64,000 nt of DNA, taken from positions 517,001-581,000 of the forward strand of contig JAHBUY010000001.1 of the NCBI GenBank assembly GCA_019637795.1, in the 5' to 3' direction. Both the position numbers and the translations under genes were made by a program. Positions 37,972-46,337 of this stretch are shown here, one piece after another. The notes under the pieces are model-generated. The model searched no databases, was not told the origin of the DNA, and worked only from the letters and a program-made list of their open reading frames with translations. Origin of the DNA: a bacterium (GTDB lineage: Bacteria > Desulfobacterota > Binatia > HRBIN30 > CADEER01). Position 1 is the first letter of the stretch. Every line of letters begins with the position of its first letter.

Positions 37972-38753
37972 AGGACGAGATTCGGCGGCGCGATGCGGGC
38001 GCCGAAGGTGACCGTGCGCCGCGCCCGACCGAGATCGGCGGCGCGCGTCTGCACGGTCATGCTGACGTCGATCAGGCGAACGTCGCCCGGCGTCTTGGCG
38101 TCGTAGGTGAACTGGAGCCCGGTGACGTTGGGAATGAAGACGCGGCCGTTGCGCGTCAACGCGCCGTTGACGAGCTCGTAGGTGACCAGCACCGCCGGCG
38201 TCACCAGCGACCCGGCGGCGAAGTTGTACGTCAGCGCGGGCGTCAGCTTCACCGTGTTGCCGCTGATCGCCTGCACCGTGCCGCGATACCAGCGGCTCTG
38301 GTCGCTGAGGTAGACGGTCGCGTCGACTTTCAGTCCGGCCGTCGACAGCACGGTCACGGTCGACGCGTTCATCGCCGCGGCGGCGGTCAGGAAGGTGTGG
38401 GCGGTCGAGACGACCGTCCAGAATTGCACCCGCGAGGGTTCGGCGACGACGATCGAGGGGGCCGACGATGGCACCGCCGGTTTCGGCACGCCGAAGCCGG
38501 CGTTGGCGATCTCCGCCGTCATGTCGTCGAAGGCCAGGCGCCCGGCATGCAGCATCTCGGCGATCATCATCTGGTCGGCGTGGCGGCGGATCTGGGCGAT
38601 CAGGCTCGCGTACGCCGTGCCCGCGGCGAGGGCGAAGATGGCCGCGGCGACCAGCACCTCGATGAGGGTCGTGCCGTCGCAGGCGCGCAGGCGCCGCGCC
38701 GCCGCACCGCGCTGCCGCGGACGAGATGCCGGCTCGCGCCCCGGTCCGGTCAT
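37968..38753 (-). CDS. PilW-like minor pseudopilin
   Basis: The 261-residue protein has a type IV prepilin leader and helix: the basic N-terminus is followed by CDGTTLIEVLVAAAIFALAAG, where peptidase would cut before T/TLIEVLV, with Glu at +5. The C-terminal part is beta-rich and ends with a domain like the PilW-type (VTGLQFTYDAKTPGDVRLIDVSMTVQTRA). The start ATG 38753 overlaps the PilV-like stop (ATGA), and its own end overlaps the PilX-like start. It probably primes pilus assembly as a minor component. Confidence 0.85.
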   Translation of the reverse strand: MTGPGREPASRPRQRGAAARRLRACDGTTLIEVLVAAAIFALAAGTAYASLIAQIRRHADQMMIAEMLHAGRLAFDDMTAEIANAGFGVPKPAVPSSAPSIVVAEPSRVQFWTVVSTAHTFLTAAAAMNASTVTVLSTAGLKVDATVYLSDQSRWYRGTVQAISGNTVKLTPALTYNFAAGSLVTPAVLVTYELVNGALTRNGRVFIPNVTGLQFTYDAKTPGDVRLIDVSMTVQTRAADLGRARRTVTFGARIAPPNLVL

Positions 38754-39205
38754 TTGGCGATCTCGGTCGCGAAGACGCTCCGGCGCTCGCCGCGATCGGT
38801 CCAGCTCATCGTCACCGTCACCGCCCGCAGATCGCTGAGCGCGCCGCTCGCCACCGTCGTGGTGCGCACGAAGATCACGCCGGTGCCCGCGCCGGCCGAC
38901 CACGACAGATCCGTGGTGGTCCCGACGGGGGCCTTGTCGTAGCCGGCCTTGCGCAGATCGTTGATCTTCGCCGCCGCCAGACGACTGGCCTGGTCGATGA
39001 GCCGGGCACTGAGGTTGCCGCGGGTCATGCTCACCACCAGCGCGTTCATGCCGATGATGCAGAGCGCCACCAATCCGAGGCCGACGATCACCTCGATCAG
39101 ACCCATGCCGTGGTCGGAGCGAACGCCGCGCGCCGTGCGGCGTGGCGTCGATGCGGCGCGCGCGCTCCGGGGCGCGCCGCGGCGACCGCCGGCGGGGGCG
39201 CGCAT
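38750..39205 (-). CDS. PilV-like minor pilin
   Basis: The 151-residue protein has a 30-residue Arg/Ala-rich leader before the prepilin cleavage motif HG/MGLIEVIVGLGLVALCIIGMNAL, with Glu at +5. The long basic leader is unusual but typical for GC-rich delta-like pilins. The C-terminal domain is short (SWTDRGERRSVFATEI). The start at 39205 has an excellent ribosome site (GGGAGGGG, six bases before). It is translated next to the DUF4124 gene, whose stop lies right upstream (39207), and overlaps the PilW-like gene. Confidence 0.85.
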   Translation of the reverse strand: MRAPAGGRRGAPRSARAASTPRRTARGVRSDHGMGLIEVIVGLGLVALCIIGMNALVVSMTRGNLSARLIDQASRLAAAKINDLRKAGYDKAPVGTTTDLSWSAGAGTGVIFVRTTTVASGALSDLRAVTVTMSWTDRGERRSVFATEIAK

Positions 39206-39206
39206 C

Positions 39207-39644
39207 TCAGTCCCCTCCCTCGCGCCGGCCCTCGCCGTCGGCACCGGCGCCGGCGCGCAGGGCGTCGATCGCGGCGCGCTCCCGACGCGCCTCGTCGACG
39301 ACCAGATTCTCCTGCTCGCGACGCGCCGCGCTGTCCACCCCGGCCGCCCGCAGGAGCCGCAGGTACGCCTCGCGATCGGCGAGGCGCGCCTCGTGCCGTC
39401 GCAACTGCTCCGCGGCCGCGTCGGCCGGGTTCGGATGCGCCGACAGCGACACCCCCTCCACCGCCTGCGCGCCGGCGGCCTCCGCGGCGGGCGCGGACGC
39501 AGACGCGTCCCCCTGCGGCGGCTGGCGCGGCGCGGGCTGGTTGGTCACGTGCACGACGCCGCGATCGTCGCGCCACTCGTACCATTGGGCCGAGAGCGAG
39601 GCCGGGAGGAACACGAAGGCGAGCCCAAGCCATCGCCAGGTCAT
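39207..39644 (-). CDS. DUF4124-domain periplasmic protein
   Basis: The 145-residue protein has a signal peptide (about 1-19, ending SLSAQ) and then the DUF4124 motif WYEWRDDRGVVHVTNQP (about 20-37). An Ala/Pro-rich spacer leads to a long charged helix (about 75-140, many Arg/Glu), likely a coiled coil. DUF4124 proteins are small envelope proteins of unknown job. It is the first gene of the minor pilin unit and ends one base before the PilV-like start, so it is translationally coupled. Confidence 0.75.
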   Translation of the reverse strand: MTWRWLGLAFVFLPASLSAQWYEWRDDRGVVHVTNQPAPRQPPQGDASASAPAAEAAGAQAVEGVSLSAHPNPADAAAEQLRRHEARLADREAYLRLLRAAGVDSAARREQENLVVDEARRERAAIDALRAGAGADGEGRREGGD

Positions 39645-39875
39645 GTGCTACGGCAGAGCAAAGGCCATACCGCCCGGCCGGTCGCCTCGCGAGCGACCCG
39701 CGGACTCGCCGCGCCGCGTCGCCGCGTCGTCGCCCTCGCCGTTCCAGGGGATTCCGTCGTGGGAGTGGCAGAGGCGCGCCTCGCACGGCGGCGGGCAGGA
39801 GCCACGATGGCGTCTCGCCGGACAACCCCGGCGGGGCGGATCACCTTTCCGCGAGGCCCGCCGGGGGGAGCGGAA

Positions 39876-40799
39876 TCACGCCGCCCAGTAGGCGTCGACG
39901 TCGGCCTGCAGGCGCCGCAGCACCTCGTCCTGGCGCACCGGTTCGAAGAGGTGGCGGTAGCGCGCCTGGCCGCGCAGGTACTCCTCCACCGGACGGCGGC
40001 GGTGCGGCACCACGGTGTGGACGACGGCGCCGTCGCGTTCCTCCTTGACCGGCCAGATGCCGCACTCGACCGCCAGCCGGGCGACCTCGACCGAGCGCGC
40101 CGGCTCGATGCCCCAGCCCGGCGCGCAGGCGGCGAAGCTGAGGAACAGCTTCGGACCGCGCAGCCGGCGCGCCCGCGCCACCTTGTCCATGAGGTCGAGC
40201 GGATGGGCCGGCGAGACGGTGGCGACGAAGGCCGGGCGCTGGGCGCGCCAGAGCGCGAACAGGTCCTGCTTGCGCGCCGTCGTGCCGGCGGGGGCGGCGG
40301 CGCCCGGCGGCGTCGTCGCGGTGCGCGATCCGTACGGCGTCGCCGGCGACATCTGGAAGCCGGTGTTGGCGAAGCCCTCGTTGTCGTAGCAGTAGTAGTA
40401 GAAATCGAGGCCGCGATGGATGGCGGCGAGGGTCGCCTGCAGACCGATGCCGCCGGCGGCGCCGTCGCCGCTCACCACCACCACCGCGAGATCCTCGTCG
40501 GCCGCCAGCGTGCCGCGCGCGATCAGGACGTCGAGCGCGTCGCGGATCCCCTGCGCGCCCGCCGGCGCCGAGGCCATCGCGGTGTAGAGCCACGAGGCCC
40601 GGAACGGCGAGTAGGGAAAGGTGGTCAGCAGGGTCAGGCAGCCGGCGGCGTTGACGAAGACGACGTTGGCGCCGAGCGCCTTGTGGAACAGACGCAGGCC
40701 GAGCAGGCCGCCGCAGCCGCCGCACAGGCCGGTGCCGCCGGCGAGCGGTTCCTCGCGCGGGATCTGCTGGATGCTCGTGTAGATCTCGCGCCGGGTCAT
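39876..40799 (-). CDS. 2-oxoacid:ferredoxin oxidoreductase beta subunit (TPP-binding)
   Basis: The 307-residue protein has the thiamine-diphosphate beta-subunit pattern: GLCGGCGGLLGLRLFHKAL at the start, VVSGDGAAGGIGLQATLAAI as the GDG-x(n) Mg/TPP motif (about 111-130) and YYYCYDNEGFANTGFQMS. It resembles pyruvate or 2-oxoisovalerate oxidoreductases. FAACAPGWGIEP is the typical later Cys-containing segment. With the alpha and gamma-delta genes upstream it makes a complete enzyme that links CoA-dependent oxidative decarboxylation to ferredoxin. The start at 40799 overlaps the alpha stop by 4 bases. The oxoacid (pyruvate or branched-chain) is not fixed by sequence. Confidence 0.92.
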   Translation of the reverse strand: MTRREIYTSIQQIPREEPLAGGTGLCGGCGGLLGLRLFHKALGANVVFVNAAGCLTLLTTFPYSPFRASWLYTAMASAPAGAQGIRDALDVLIARGTLAADEDLAVVVVSGDGAAGGIGLQATLAAIHRGLDFYYYCYDNEGFANTGFQMSPATPYGSRTATTPPGAAAPAGTTARKQDLFALWRAQRPAFVATVSPAHPLDLMDKVARARRLRGPKLFLSFAACAPGWGIEPARSVEVARLAVECGIWPVKEERDGAVVHTVVPHRRRPVEEYLRGQARYRHLFEPVRQDEVLRRLQADVDAYWAA

Positions 40800-42034
40800 C
40801 GCGGCGCCTCCTCGCCGCCACGCGCGATGCGCAGCAGGTCGCGCACCGCCGCGTACTCGTCGGCGGTGAACAGCAGGCGCGGCTCGGCCGACCCGCCCTC
40901 GCGCTCGGCGACGTGCAGGGCGGCGGCGATCTGCTCGAGCTCCTGGTCGCGGAAGCGGCGGCCGCCCAGGCCGCCGACGTACGAGAGCAGCGGCGGCGCG
41001 GCGCGATCGCGCAGCGCGCTCGCCACCTCGGCGAACAGGATGCCCCCCTTGCCGACCGACAGGTTCTGGTCGACCACCGCCACGGCGCGGCGTCCGGCCA
41101 GGCGCGCGGCGATCTCGGCGTGCGGGAACGGCCGCAACAGGCGCAGGCGCAGCAGCCCGATCTTCTCGCCCCGCTGCCGCAGCCGCGCCACCGCGGCGCG
41201 ACCGACGGTGGTGAACGAATTCGACATCACGATCACGTGCTCGGCGTCGTCCAGCCAGGCCCCCTCGGTGGCGCCGTAGCGGCGGCCGAAGCGCTCGCCG
41301 AGCTCGCTGGCGATGGCGGCGTGGGCGTCGAGCGCCGCCTCCATGGCGCGCTGCATCTGGTACTTGAAGAAGGCGTAGGCGCTGCTGCCGAGGACGGCGA
41401 CGCCCTGGGCCATGGCGTGCGAGGCGGCGAAGCGCGCGTGGGTGGGCGCATAGGGCGGCAGGAAGGCGCGCACCGCGGCCGGGTCGGGGATCGCCACCGG
41501 CTCGCGCGTGTACGACAGGTGGAAGCCGTCGAGGTTGACCAGCGCCGGCAGCAGCACGTCGGGGTGCTCGGCCAGGCGATAGGCCATCAGCACCGAGTCG
41601 AGCACCTCCTGGCAGGTCTCGGCGTGCAACTGGAGGAAGCCGGCGTCGCGCGCCGCCAGGACGTCGTTGTGATCCGGCTCGAGGGTGATCGGCGCCGCCA
41701 ACGCTCGCGAGACGTTGACCAGCACCAGCGGCACGCGCCAACCGGCGACGGCGTAGAGCATTTCCAGGGCGTAGAGGAGGCCCTGGCTCGAGGTCGCCGT
41801 GAACACGCGCGCCCCGGTCGCCGCGGCGGCGCCGGCGGCGGTGAGCATGGCGTGCTCGGAGTCGAGCGTCACCAGGCGGGCGGGCATCTCGCCGCGCCCG
41901 ATCCAGTGCGCCAGCGTCTCGATGATCTCGGTCTGCGGCGTGATCGGGTAGGCGGGCACGTAGTCGACGTCGGCGAGGCGCGCCCCCCACGCGGCGGCGC
42001 GGTTGCCGCTCAGCAGGTCGACGGTCGCGCTCAT
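40796..42034 (-). CDS. 2-oxoacid:ferredoxin oxidoreductase alpha subunit
   Basis: The 412-residue protein has the alpha-subunit layout: YPITPQTEIIETLAHWI (about 29-45), the RLVTLDSEHAMLTAAGAAAATGARVFTATSSQG stretch, and the later transketolase C-terminal domain with VVDQNLSVGKGGILF. These match PorA/VorA. It binds the acyl and TPP side together with the beta chain. It overlaps the gamma-delta gene upstream and the beta gene downstream (both ATGA). No beta-subunit iron-sulfur cluster is expected, since the delta part carries them. Confidence 0.92.
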   Translation of the reverse strand: MSATVDLLSGNRAAAWGARLADVDYVPAYPITPQTEIIETLAHWIGRGEMPARLVTLDSEHAMLTAAGAAAATGARVFTATSSQGLLYALEMLYAVAGWRVPLVLVNVSRALAAPITLEPDHNDVLAARDAGFLQLHAETCQEVLDSVLMAYRLAEHPDVLLPALVNLDGFHLSYTREPVAIPDPAAVRAFLPPYAPTHARFAASHAMAQGVAVLGSSAYAFFKYQMQRAMEAALDAHAAIASELGERFGRRYGATEGAWLDDAEHVIVMSNSFTTVGRAAVARLRQRGEKIGLLRLRLLRPFPHAEIAARLAGRRAVAVVDQNLSVGKGGILFAEVASALRDRAAPPLLSYVGGLGGRRFRDQELEQIAAALHVAEREGGSAEPRLLFTADEYAAVRDLLRIARGGEEAPR

Positions 42035-42936
42035 GGCGCGTGCTCCGGCACCTCGGCGATCGCCCGCGGCGGGCACTCCGCGACGCAGATCGCGCAGCCT
42101 TTGCAGTGCTGATAGTCGACCGCGGGGTAGCGCTCGCCGTCGAGCCGGATCGCGCCCTCCGGGCAGAGCGCGAAGCAGAGCAGGCAGCGCGTGCAGCGGG
42201 CGCGATCGATCACCGGCCGGACGACGCGCCAGCCGGCGGTGTCGCGCCGCTGCGAGGTCGGGCCGGCGGTGATCGCCGGCGCCGCCAGGCGCGCCGGCAG
42301 GCGCGGCAGGACGAACGGCGCGCCGGCGGCCGGCGGCGGCGCGGGCGGCGACGCGGCGGCGCGGCCGACGACCGGCGCGGCGTGGAAGGCGCGCCGCATG
42401 GCCGCGGTGTTGCGCTCGACCACGTCGGCGGCGGCGTCGATCTCCGCCAGCTCGACGCGCAGCGCGCCGGCGGCGAGCGGCCACGGCGCGATGCCGGTGG
42501 CGCGCAGCACCAAGCCGGCCATCGGCGCGCTGAGCAGCGCCTGACCGAGCTCGGCGAGGGCGAGCGCCGTGCAGTCGTGCGCCACCGCCGGAGCGTCGCT
42601 GCCGCAGCGCCGCTGCAGCTCTTCGCCGGCGCGGCGGCTGTTGGCCACGATCAACGTGCCGCCGCCCACGCCTTCGAGCACCCCGGCGTCGGGGTCGTCG
42701 AGCAGCGATTCGTCGAAGAGCGCCAGGGCGTCGGGACGCGCGATGTAGCCGCGTTCGCCGATCGGCTGGCAGTCGAGGCGGACGAATGCCGCCACCGGCG
42801 CGCCGCGCCGTTCGGCGCCGTAGAGCGGGAAGTCCTGCACGGTGAAGCCGGCGAGGAACGCGGCGCGGCTCACGATGCGACTCGCCAGGCGAACGCCCTG
42901 GCCGCCGCGCCCGTGGAAGCGCACCTGGTAGACCAT
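42031..42936 (-). CDS. 2-oxoacid:ferredoxin oxidoreductase, fused gamma-delta subunit
   Basis: The 301-residue protein has an N-terminal gamma domain (about 1-190, MVYQVRFHGRGGQGVRLASRI ... RRGAPVAAFVRL) and a C-terminal 2x[4Fe-4S] delta domain (about 235-301, CTRCLLCFALCP and CKGCAICVAECPPRA). A Pro/Ala-rich linker joins them. Many enzymes have separate gamma and delta chains; the fusion saves a gene and fixes the stoichiometry. MVYQ at 42936 is chosen since gamma homology starts there. A longer start at 43032 adds 32 Ala/Arg residues and has a slightly better ribosome site. It is first in the unit and overlaps the alpha gene. Confidence 0.87.
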   Translation of the reverse strand: MVYQVRFHGRGGQGVRLASRIVSRAAFLAGFTVQDFPLYGAERRGAPVAAFVRLDCQPIGERGYIARPDALALFDESLLDDPDAGVLEGVGGGTLIVANSRRAGEELQRRCGSDAPAVAHDCTALALAELGQALLSAPMAGLVLRATGIAPWPLAAGALRVELAEIDAAADVVERNTAAMRRAFHAAPVVGRAAASPPAPPPAAGAPFVLPRLPARLAAPAITAGPTSQRRDTAGWRVVRPVIDRARCTRCLLCFALCPEGAIRLDGERYPAVDYQHCKGCAICVAECPPRAIAEVPEHAP

Positions 42937-43190
42937 GGGGCGCAGGGTGAGCGAGGAGCGTGCCACGCCGGCCGCGGCGACCGCGGCGGACGCGCGGGCG
43001 ACGGGGCGCTCGCGCCGTTGCGTTGCGCTCATCGATCCGGCCGCGGTCTTCCGAGATTCGAGAAGGAGCGCGGCCGATGCTCGCCCGCGGAGGCTTTCGG
43101 ACCCTCTCGATCCCGGGAACCACCCGCCGCCGGATCCGTGCGGTTGGCCGGGTGGCGGGCCCGGCACGTCGGTTGCGTCGCAGCGGTCGT

Positions 43191-43349
43191 ATGACGTTCC
43201 TCATGTTGGAGAGCGGCGCGGTCGCGCTGGCATTCCTGATCGCGGTCGAGATGTGGAACCAGCGCCGATCGTGGGCGTTCATCGTCGGCGGATCCCTGGC
43301 GGTGCTCGGCGTCCTCACCCTCATGATCGGCATGTGGCGCGGACACTGA
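43191..43349 (+). CDS. Small membrane protein (52 aa)
   Basis: The ORF has a 52-residue product with two hydrophobic helices (about 5-20 and 30-47) separated by NQRRSW, so a hairpin in the inner membrane is likely. I do not recognise it. It is divergent from the oxidoreductase unit and 72 bases before the repeat protein, on the same strand. The ribosome site is weak, so this call is tentative, but the clean membrane pattern and proper stop support it. Confidence 0.45.
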   Translation: MTFLMLESGAVALAFLIAVEMWNQRRSWAFIVGGSLAVLGVLTLMIGMWRGH

Positions 43350-43421
43350 CCCCGCCGCGGCGCGCCACGGCGTCCCGCGTCCGACTTGCGCCCCGCCCGG
43401 CCAGCGCCCAGGGTGTGCGCC

Positions 43422-45587
43422 ATGCGACGATTCCTCTCCCTGGTGCTGCCCCTCGGCCTCGTCCTCGTTGCGCTCGCGGCGCGCGCCGACGATGCGGCGC
43501 CGACCTGGCCGCGGACCTTCGCGAACGATGGCGACCAGCTCGTCGTCGCCCAACCGCAGCTCGACACCTGGGCCAACCGCATCGATTTCACCGGCCGCGT
43601 GGCGGTGACGCTGACCCCGAAGGGCGGCGCGGCGGCCAGCGGCGTGCTGCGCATCGCGGCGCGCACGACGACCGACCTGCCGCAGCGGGTGGTGGCCCTG
43701 AACGACGTGCGCGTCCTCGACGGCCAGTTTCCGTCGCTGCCGCCGGCCGCGGCCGCGCAGACGGTGCGGCTGGCGAGCGCGCTGCTGCCGACCCAGGGGC
43801 TGACCGTGCCGCTCGACTACCTGCTGGCGGCGCTGGTGCAGGCCGGGCAGACCGCCGCCTCGACGACGCTCGACACCGCGCCGCCGACCATCTTCCTCGC
43901 CGAGCAGCCGGCGCGGCTGGTGCAGTTCGACGGCGCGCCGGTCTTCGCGCCGGTGGCCGGCACCAACGTCCAGTACGCCGTGAACACCAACTGGCCGCTG
44001 CTGCGCAGCAGCGACGACGCGGCCGTCTACCTGCTCGACGCCACCGGCTGGCTCACCTCGCAGTCGCTGGAGACGGGGGTCTGGCAATACGCCGACCAGC
44101 TCCCGGCCAGCTTCGCCTCGCTCCCCGACACGGCGGAGTGGCAGGACGTCCGCCAGAGTCTGCGCGCGCCGGCGCCGGTCGGACAGGCGCCGCTGCTGAT
44201 CGACGTCGCGACCGCGCCCGCCGAGCTGATCAGCATCGTCGGCGAGCCGCAGTACCAGCAGGTGCCCGGCACCGGCATCTACGTCGTCACCAACACCAGC
44301 AGCCTGGTGTTCTGGGACGGCTACGCGAAGGCGTACTACTACCTGGTGGCGGGGCGCTGGTTCCGCGCCGCCGCCCTCGACGGGCCGTGGACGTTCGCCA
44401 CCACCACCCTCCCCGCGGATCTGGCCAACATCCCGCCGGACGGACCGCTGGCTGCCGTCCTCGCCTCGGTGCCGGGCACCGCCGAAGCGCGCGAGGCGGC
44501 GCTGCAGGCGCAGATCCCGCGCCTCGCGACGGTGAGTCGATCGACCACGGCGACGGTGGCGTACGACGGCGAGCCGCAGTTCGCGCCGATCGCCGGCACG
44601 TCGCTCGCCTACGCGGTGAACACGCCGAACGACGTCGTCCGGGTCGGCGCCGCGTACTACCTGTGCCAGAACGGCGTCTGGTTCACCGCCGCGGCGCCGT
44701 CGGGACCGTGGAGCGTCGCCGCCGCGGTGCCGGATGCGATCTACGCCATCCCGCCCAGCTCGCCGCTCTACCACGTCACCTACGTGCGGCTGTACCAGGT
44801 GAACGACGCGCAGGCGGTGTACGGCTACACCGGCGGCTATCTCGGCGAGTACGTCGCCGACGGCGTGGTCACCTGGGGCACCGGGTACCCCTACGCGCCG
44901 TACGTCGGCAGCGGCGCGGCGCCGATCTACTATCCGCGTCCGTACACCTACGGCTGCGACGCGTTCTACAACCCGCTCACCGGCACCTTCCATCGCGCCG
45001 GTTACGGATACGGACCGTACGGCGGGATCGCCGCCGGCGCGGCGTACGATCCGGCCACCGGCACCTACGCGCGCGGCGCGGCGGTGAACGGGCCGTACGC
45101 ATCGGACACGGCCGCGCAGGCGTACAACCCGCGCACCGGATCGTATGCCGCGGTGGAGACGCGGTCGAATCCCTACGCGGCCTGGGACCAGGGCGTCGTC
45201 TACGGCCCGCGCCGCGCCATCCAGGTCGGGTCGGTGTCGGACGCGCGCGGCACGGCGACCCGGGCGCAGACCGCCGGGGGTGGAGAGGCGGTGGCGGTCC
45301 AGGGCGACGACCGCTCCGCCACCGTCGTGCGCGCGCCCGGCGGCGACTGGTACGCCGGCAGCGACGGCCACGTGTACCAGCGCAGCGACGCCGGCTGGCA
45401 GCGCGCCGACGCCGTGCCCGGTCACGACGCCGCCAGCCGCGAGGTGTGGAACGGGCTCGCCGCCGAGTACGCCGCCCGCCAGCGCCAGATGATGATGCGC
45501 CAGCGCTATGCCGGCTGGGGCGGCGGCGACTTCGCCGGCCTCGGCGGCGGCCGCTACGCCGGCGTGCGCGGCGGCGGCCGCCGCTGA
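43422..45587 (+). CDS. Secreted protein with three internal repeats and a Tyr/Gly-rich tail
   Basis: The 721-residue protein has a signal peptide (about 1-23, ending LAARAD). After an N-terminal domain (about 25-165) three related modules follow, each of about 75-110 residues: (1) VQFDGAPVFAPVAGTNVQYAVNT, (2) IVGEPQYQQVPGTGIYVVTNT, (3) AYDGEPQFAPIAGTSLAYAVNT. Each goes on with a Tyr/Trp-rich strand set (..YYLVAGRWFRAAALDGPW..; ..YYLCQNGVWFTAAAPSGPW..). The last third is Gly/Tyr-rich with short repeats (YNPLTGTFHRAGYGYGPYG, YDPATGTYARGAAVNGPYA, YNPRTGSYA). It is probably an outer-surface or periplasmic structural protein. I know of related proteins only as unassigned secreted or carbohydrate-binding-like proteins, so no function is claimed. 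It is followed by the PqqD gene after 32 bases. Confidence 0.75.
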   Translation: MRRFLSLVLPLGLVLVALAARADDAAPTWPRTFANDGDQLVVAQPQLDTWANRIDFTGRVAVTLTPKGGAAASGVLRIAARTTTDLPQRVVALNDVRVLDGQFPSLPPAAAAQTVRLASALLPTQGLTVPLDYLLAALVQAGQTAASTTLDTAPPTIFLAEQPARLVQFDGAPVFAPVAGTNVQYAVNTNWPLLRSSDDAAVYLLDATGWLTSQSLETGVWQYADQLPASFASLPDTAEWQDVRQSLRAPAPVGQAPLLIDVATAPAELISIVGEPQYQQVPGTGIYVVTNTSSLVFWDGYAKAYYYLVAGRWFRAAALDGPWTFATTTLPADLANIPPDGPLAAVLASVPGTAEAREAALQAQIPRLATVSRSTTATVAYDGEPQFAPIAGTSLAYAVNTPNDVVRVGAAYYLCQNGVWFTAAAPSGPWSVAAAVPDAIYAIPPSSPLYHVTYVRLYQVNDAQAVYGYTGGYLGEYVADGVVTWGTGYPYAPYVGSGAAPIYYPRPYTYGCDAFYNPLTGTFHRAGYGYGPYGGIAAGAAYDPATGTYARGAAVNGPYASDTAAQAYNPRTGSYAAVETRSNPYAAWDQGVVYGPRRAIQVGSVSDARGTATRAQTAGGGEAVAVQGDDRSATVVRAPGGDWYAGSDGHVYQRSDAGWQRADAVPGHDAASREVWNGLAAEYAARQRQMMMRQRYAGWGGGDFAGLGGGRYAGVRGGGRR

Positions 45588-45619
45588 CCCGGCCCCGTCG
45601 ATCGTCCGCGTTGCCCGCG

Positions 45620-45889
45620 ATGGACCCCGCGCGCCCACTCGCCCGCTGTGACGGGCTCGAGGTGATCGCGACGCCGGACGGCTACGTCGTCCACCAGCCG
45701 GCTCGGGATCGGGTGCACCATCTGAATCCCACCGCGGTGCTGGTGTTCGAGCTGTGCGACGGGACGACGCCGGCAGGCGAGATCGCCGCGCGCGTGCAGG
45801 CGGCGTGGGCGCTGGCCGACGCACCGGTCGACGAGGTGCGCCAGTGCCTGGCTCGCCTGCTCGACGAGGGCCTGGTCACCGCCGTCTGA
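45620..45889 (+). CDS. PqqD-family protein (RiPP recognition element fold)
   Basis: The 89-residue protein matches the PqqD/RRE pattern: a first beta strand LEVIATPDGYVVHQPARDRVHHLNPTAVLVFELCDG (the HHLNxTAxxVFELCDG line is diagnostic), then GEIAARVQAAW and an acidic helix with LLDEGLV. Such domains bind the leader of a peptide that is to be modified. Here no radical-SAM gene is adjacent. Instead a 68-aa peptide gene and two glycosyltransferase genes follow within 2.6 kb. The ATG at 45620 has a weak ribosome site. It may bind the small peptide encoded at 46055; that is inference from neighbours. Confidence 0.82.
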   Translation: MDPARPLARCDGLEVIATPDGYVVHQPARDRVHHLNPTAVLVFELCDGTTPAGEIAARVQAAWALADAPVDEVRQCLARLLDEGLVTAV

Positions 45890-46054
45890 ACCCGCGCGCC
45901 GCCGATGGCGGGCCGCTCCGCGGGCGGCGGCGATGACGGCTTGGGCCGGGGTCGCGACGGACCAACGCCGCGACTTTGACTCGCTCGCATCCTTCGCCTA
46001 TCACCGACCCGGCTGGCGGGCGGCGAGACGACGTGACCATCGGAGGACGGCGAC

Positions 46055-46261
46055 ATGGCGACGGCACCGAGCATCGAGCAGATTGAGCGCGCACTGCGGA
46101 CCATCGACCCGGCGAAGCGCCGCCTGGTCGCGAGCCTGGTGAGCGACGCGGAGTTCGCGGCCCCGCTGGTGGCCTCCTTCGCGACCACCGGAGTCTCGAG
46201 CCACGCCGTCCAGCCGCAGAGCGGCTCGAACCTCGGCCGCCGCCTGCGGCAGACCCGCTAG
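46055..46261 (+). CDS. Small peptide, possible RiPP/glycopeptide precursor (68 aa)
   Basis: This short ORF has a strong ribosome site (GGAGG eight bases before ATG 46055). The product has a helical, leader-like first part (SIEQIERALRTIDPAKRRLVASLVSDAEF, about 6-34) and then a Ser/Thr/Gln/Asn-rich part (TTGVSSHAVQPQSGSN), ending in RRLRQTR. There is no Cys, membrane segment or signal peptide. The leader-plus-tail shape, the RRE protein 165 bases upstream and glycosyltransferases downstream suggest a precursor that could be O-glycosylated on Ser or Thr. It could also be an ordinary small helical protein; I do not recognise a family with certainty. Confidence 0.6.
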   Translation: MATAPSIEQIERALRTIDPAKRRLVASLVSDAEFAAPLVASFATTGVSSHAVQPQSGSNLGRRLRQTR

Positions 46262-46337
46262 CGGCACCGCGTTCCCCGCGACGCGACGCGCACCGCGACA
46301 CAGCGGTCACGCGTCGCGCCCGGCGCCTCCCGGCGGC

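Noticed and set aside
29569-38106. A 2845-codon open frame on the plus strand
   Set aside because: It runs antisense through formate dehydrogenase, Usp, CBS, OsmC and pilin genes, and its Arg/Ala/His-rich product has no domain pattern. It arises from lack of stop codons at very high GC.
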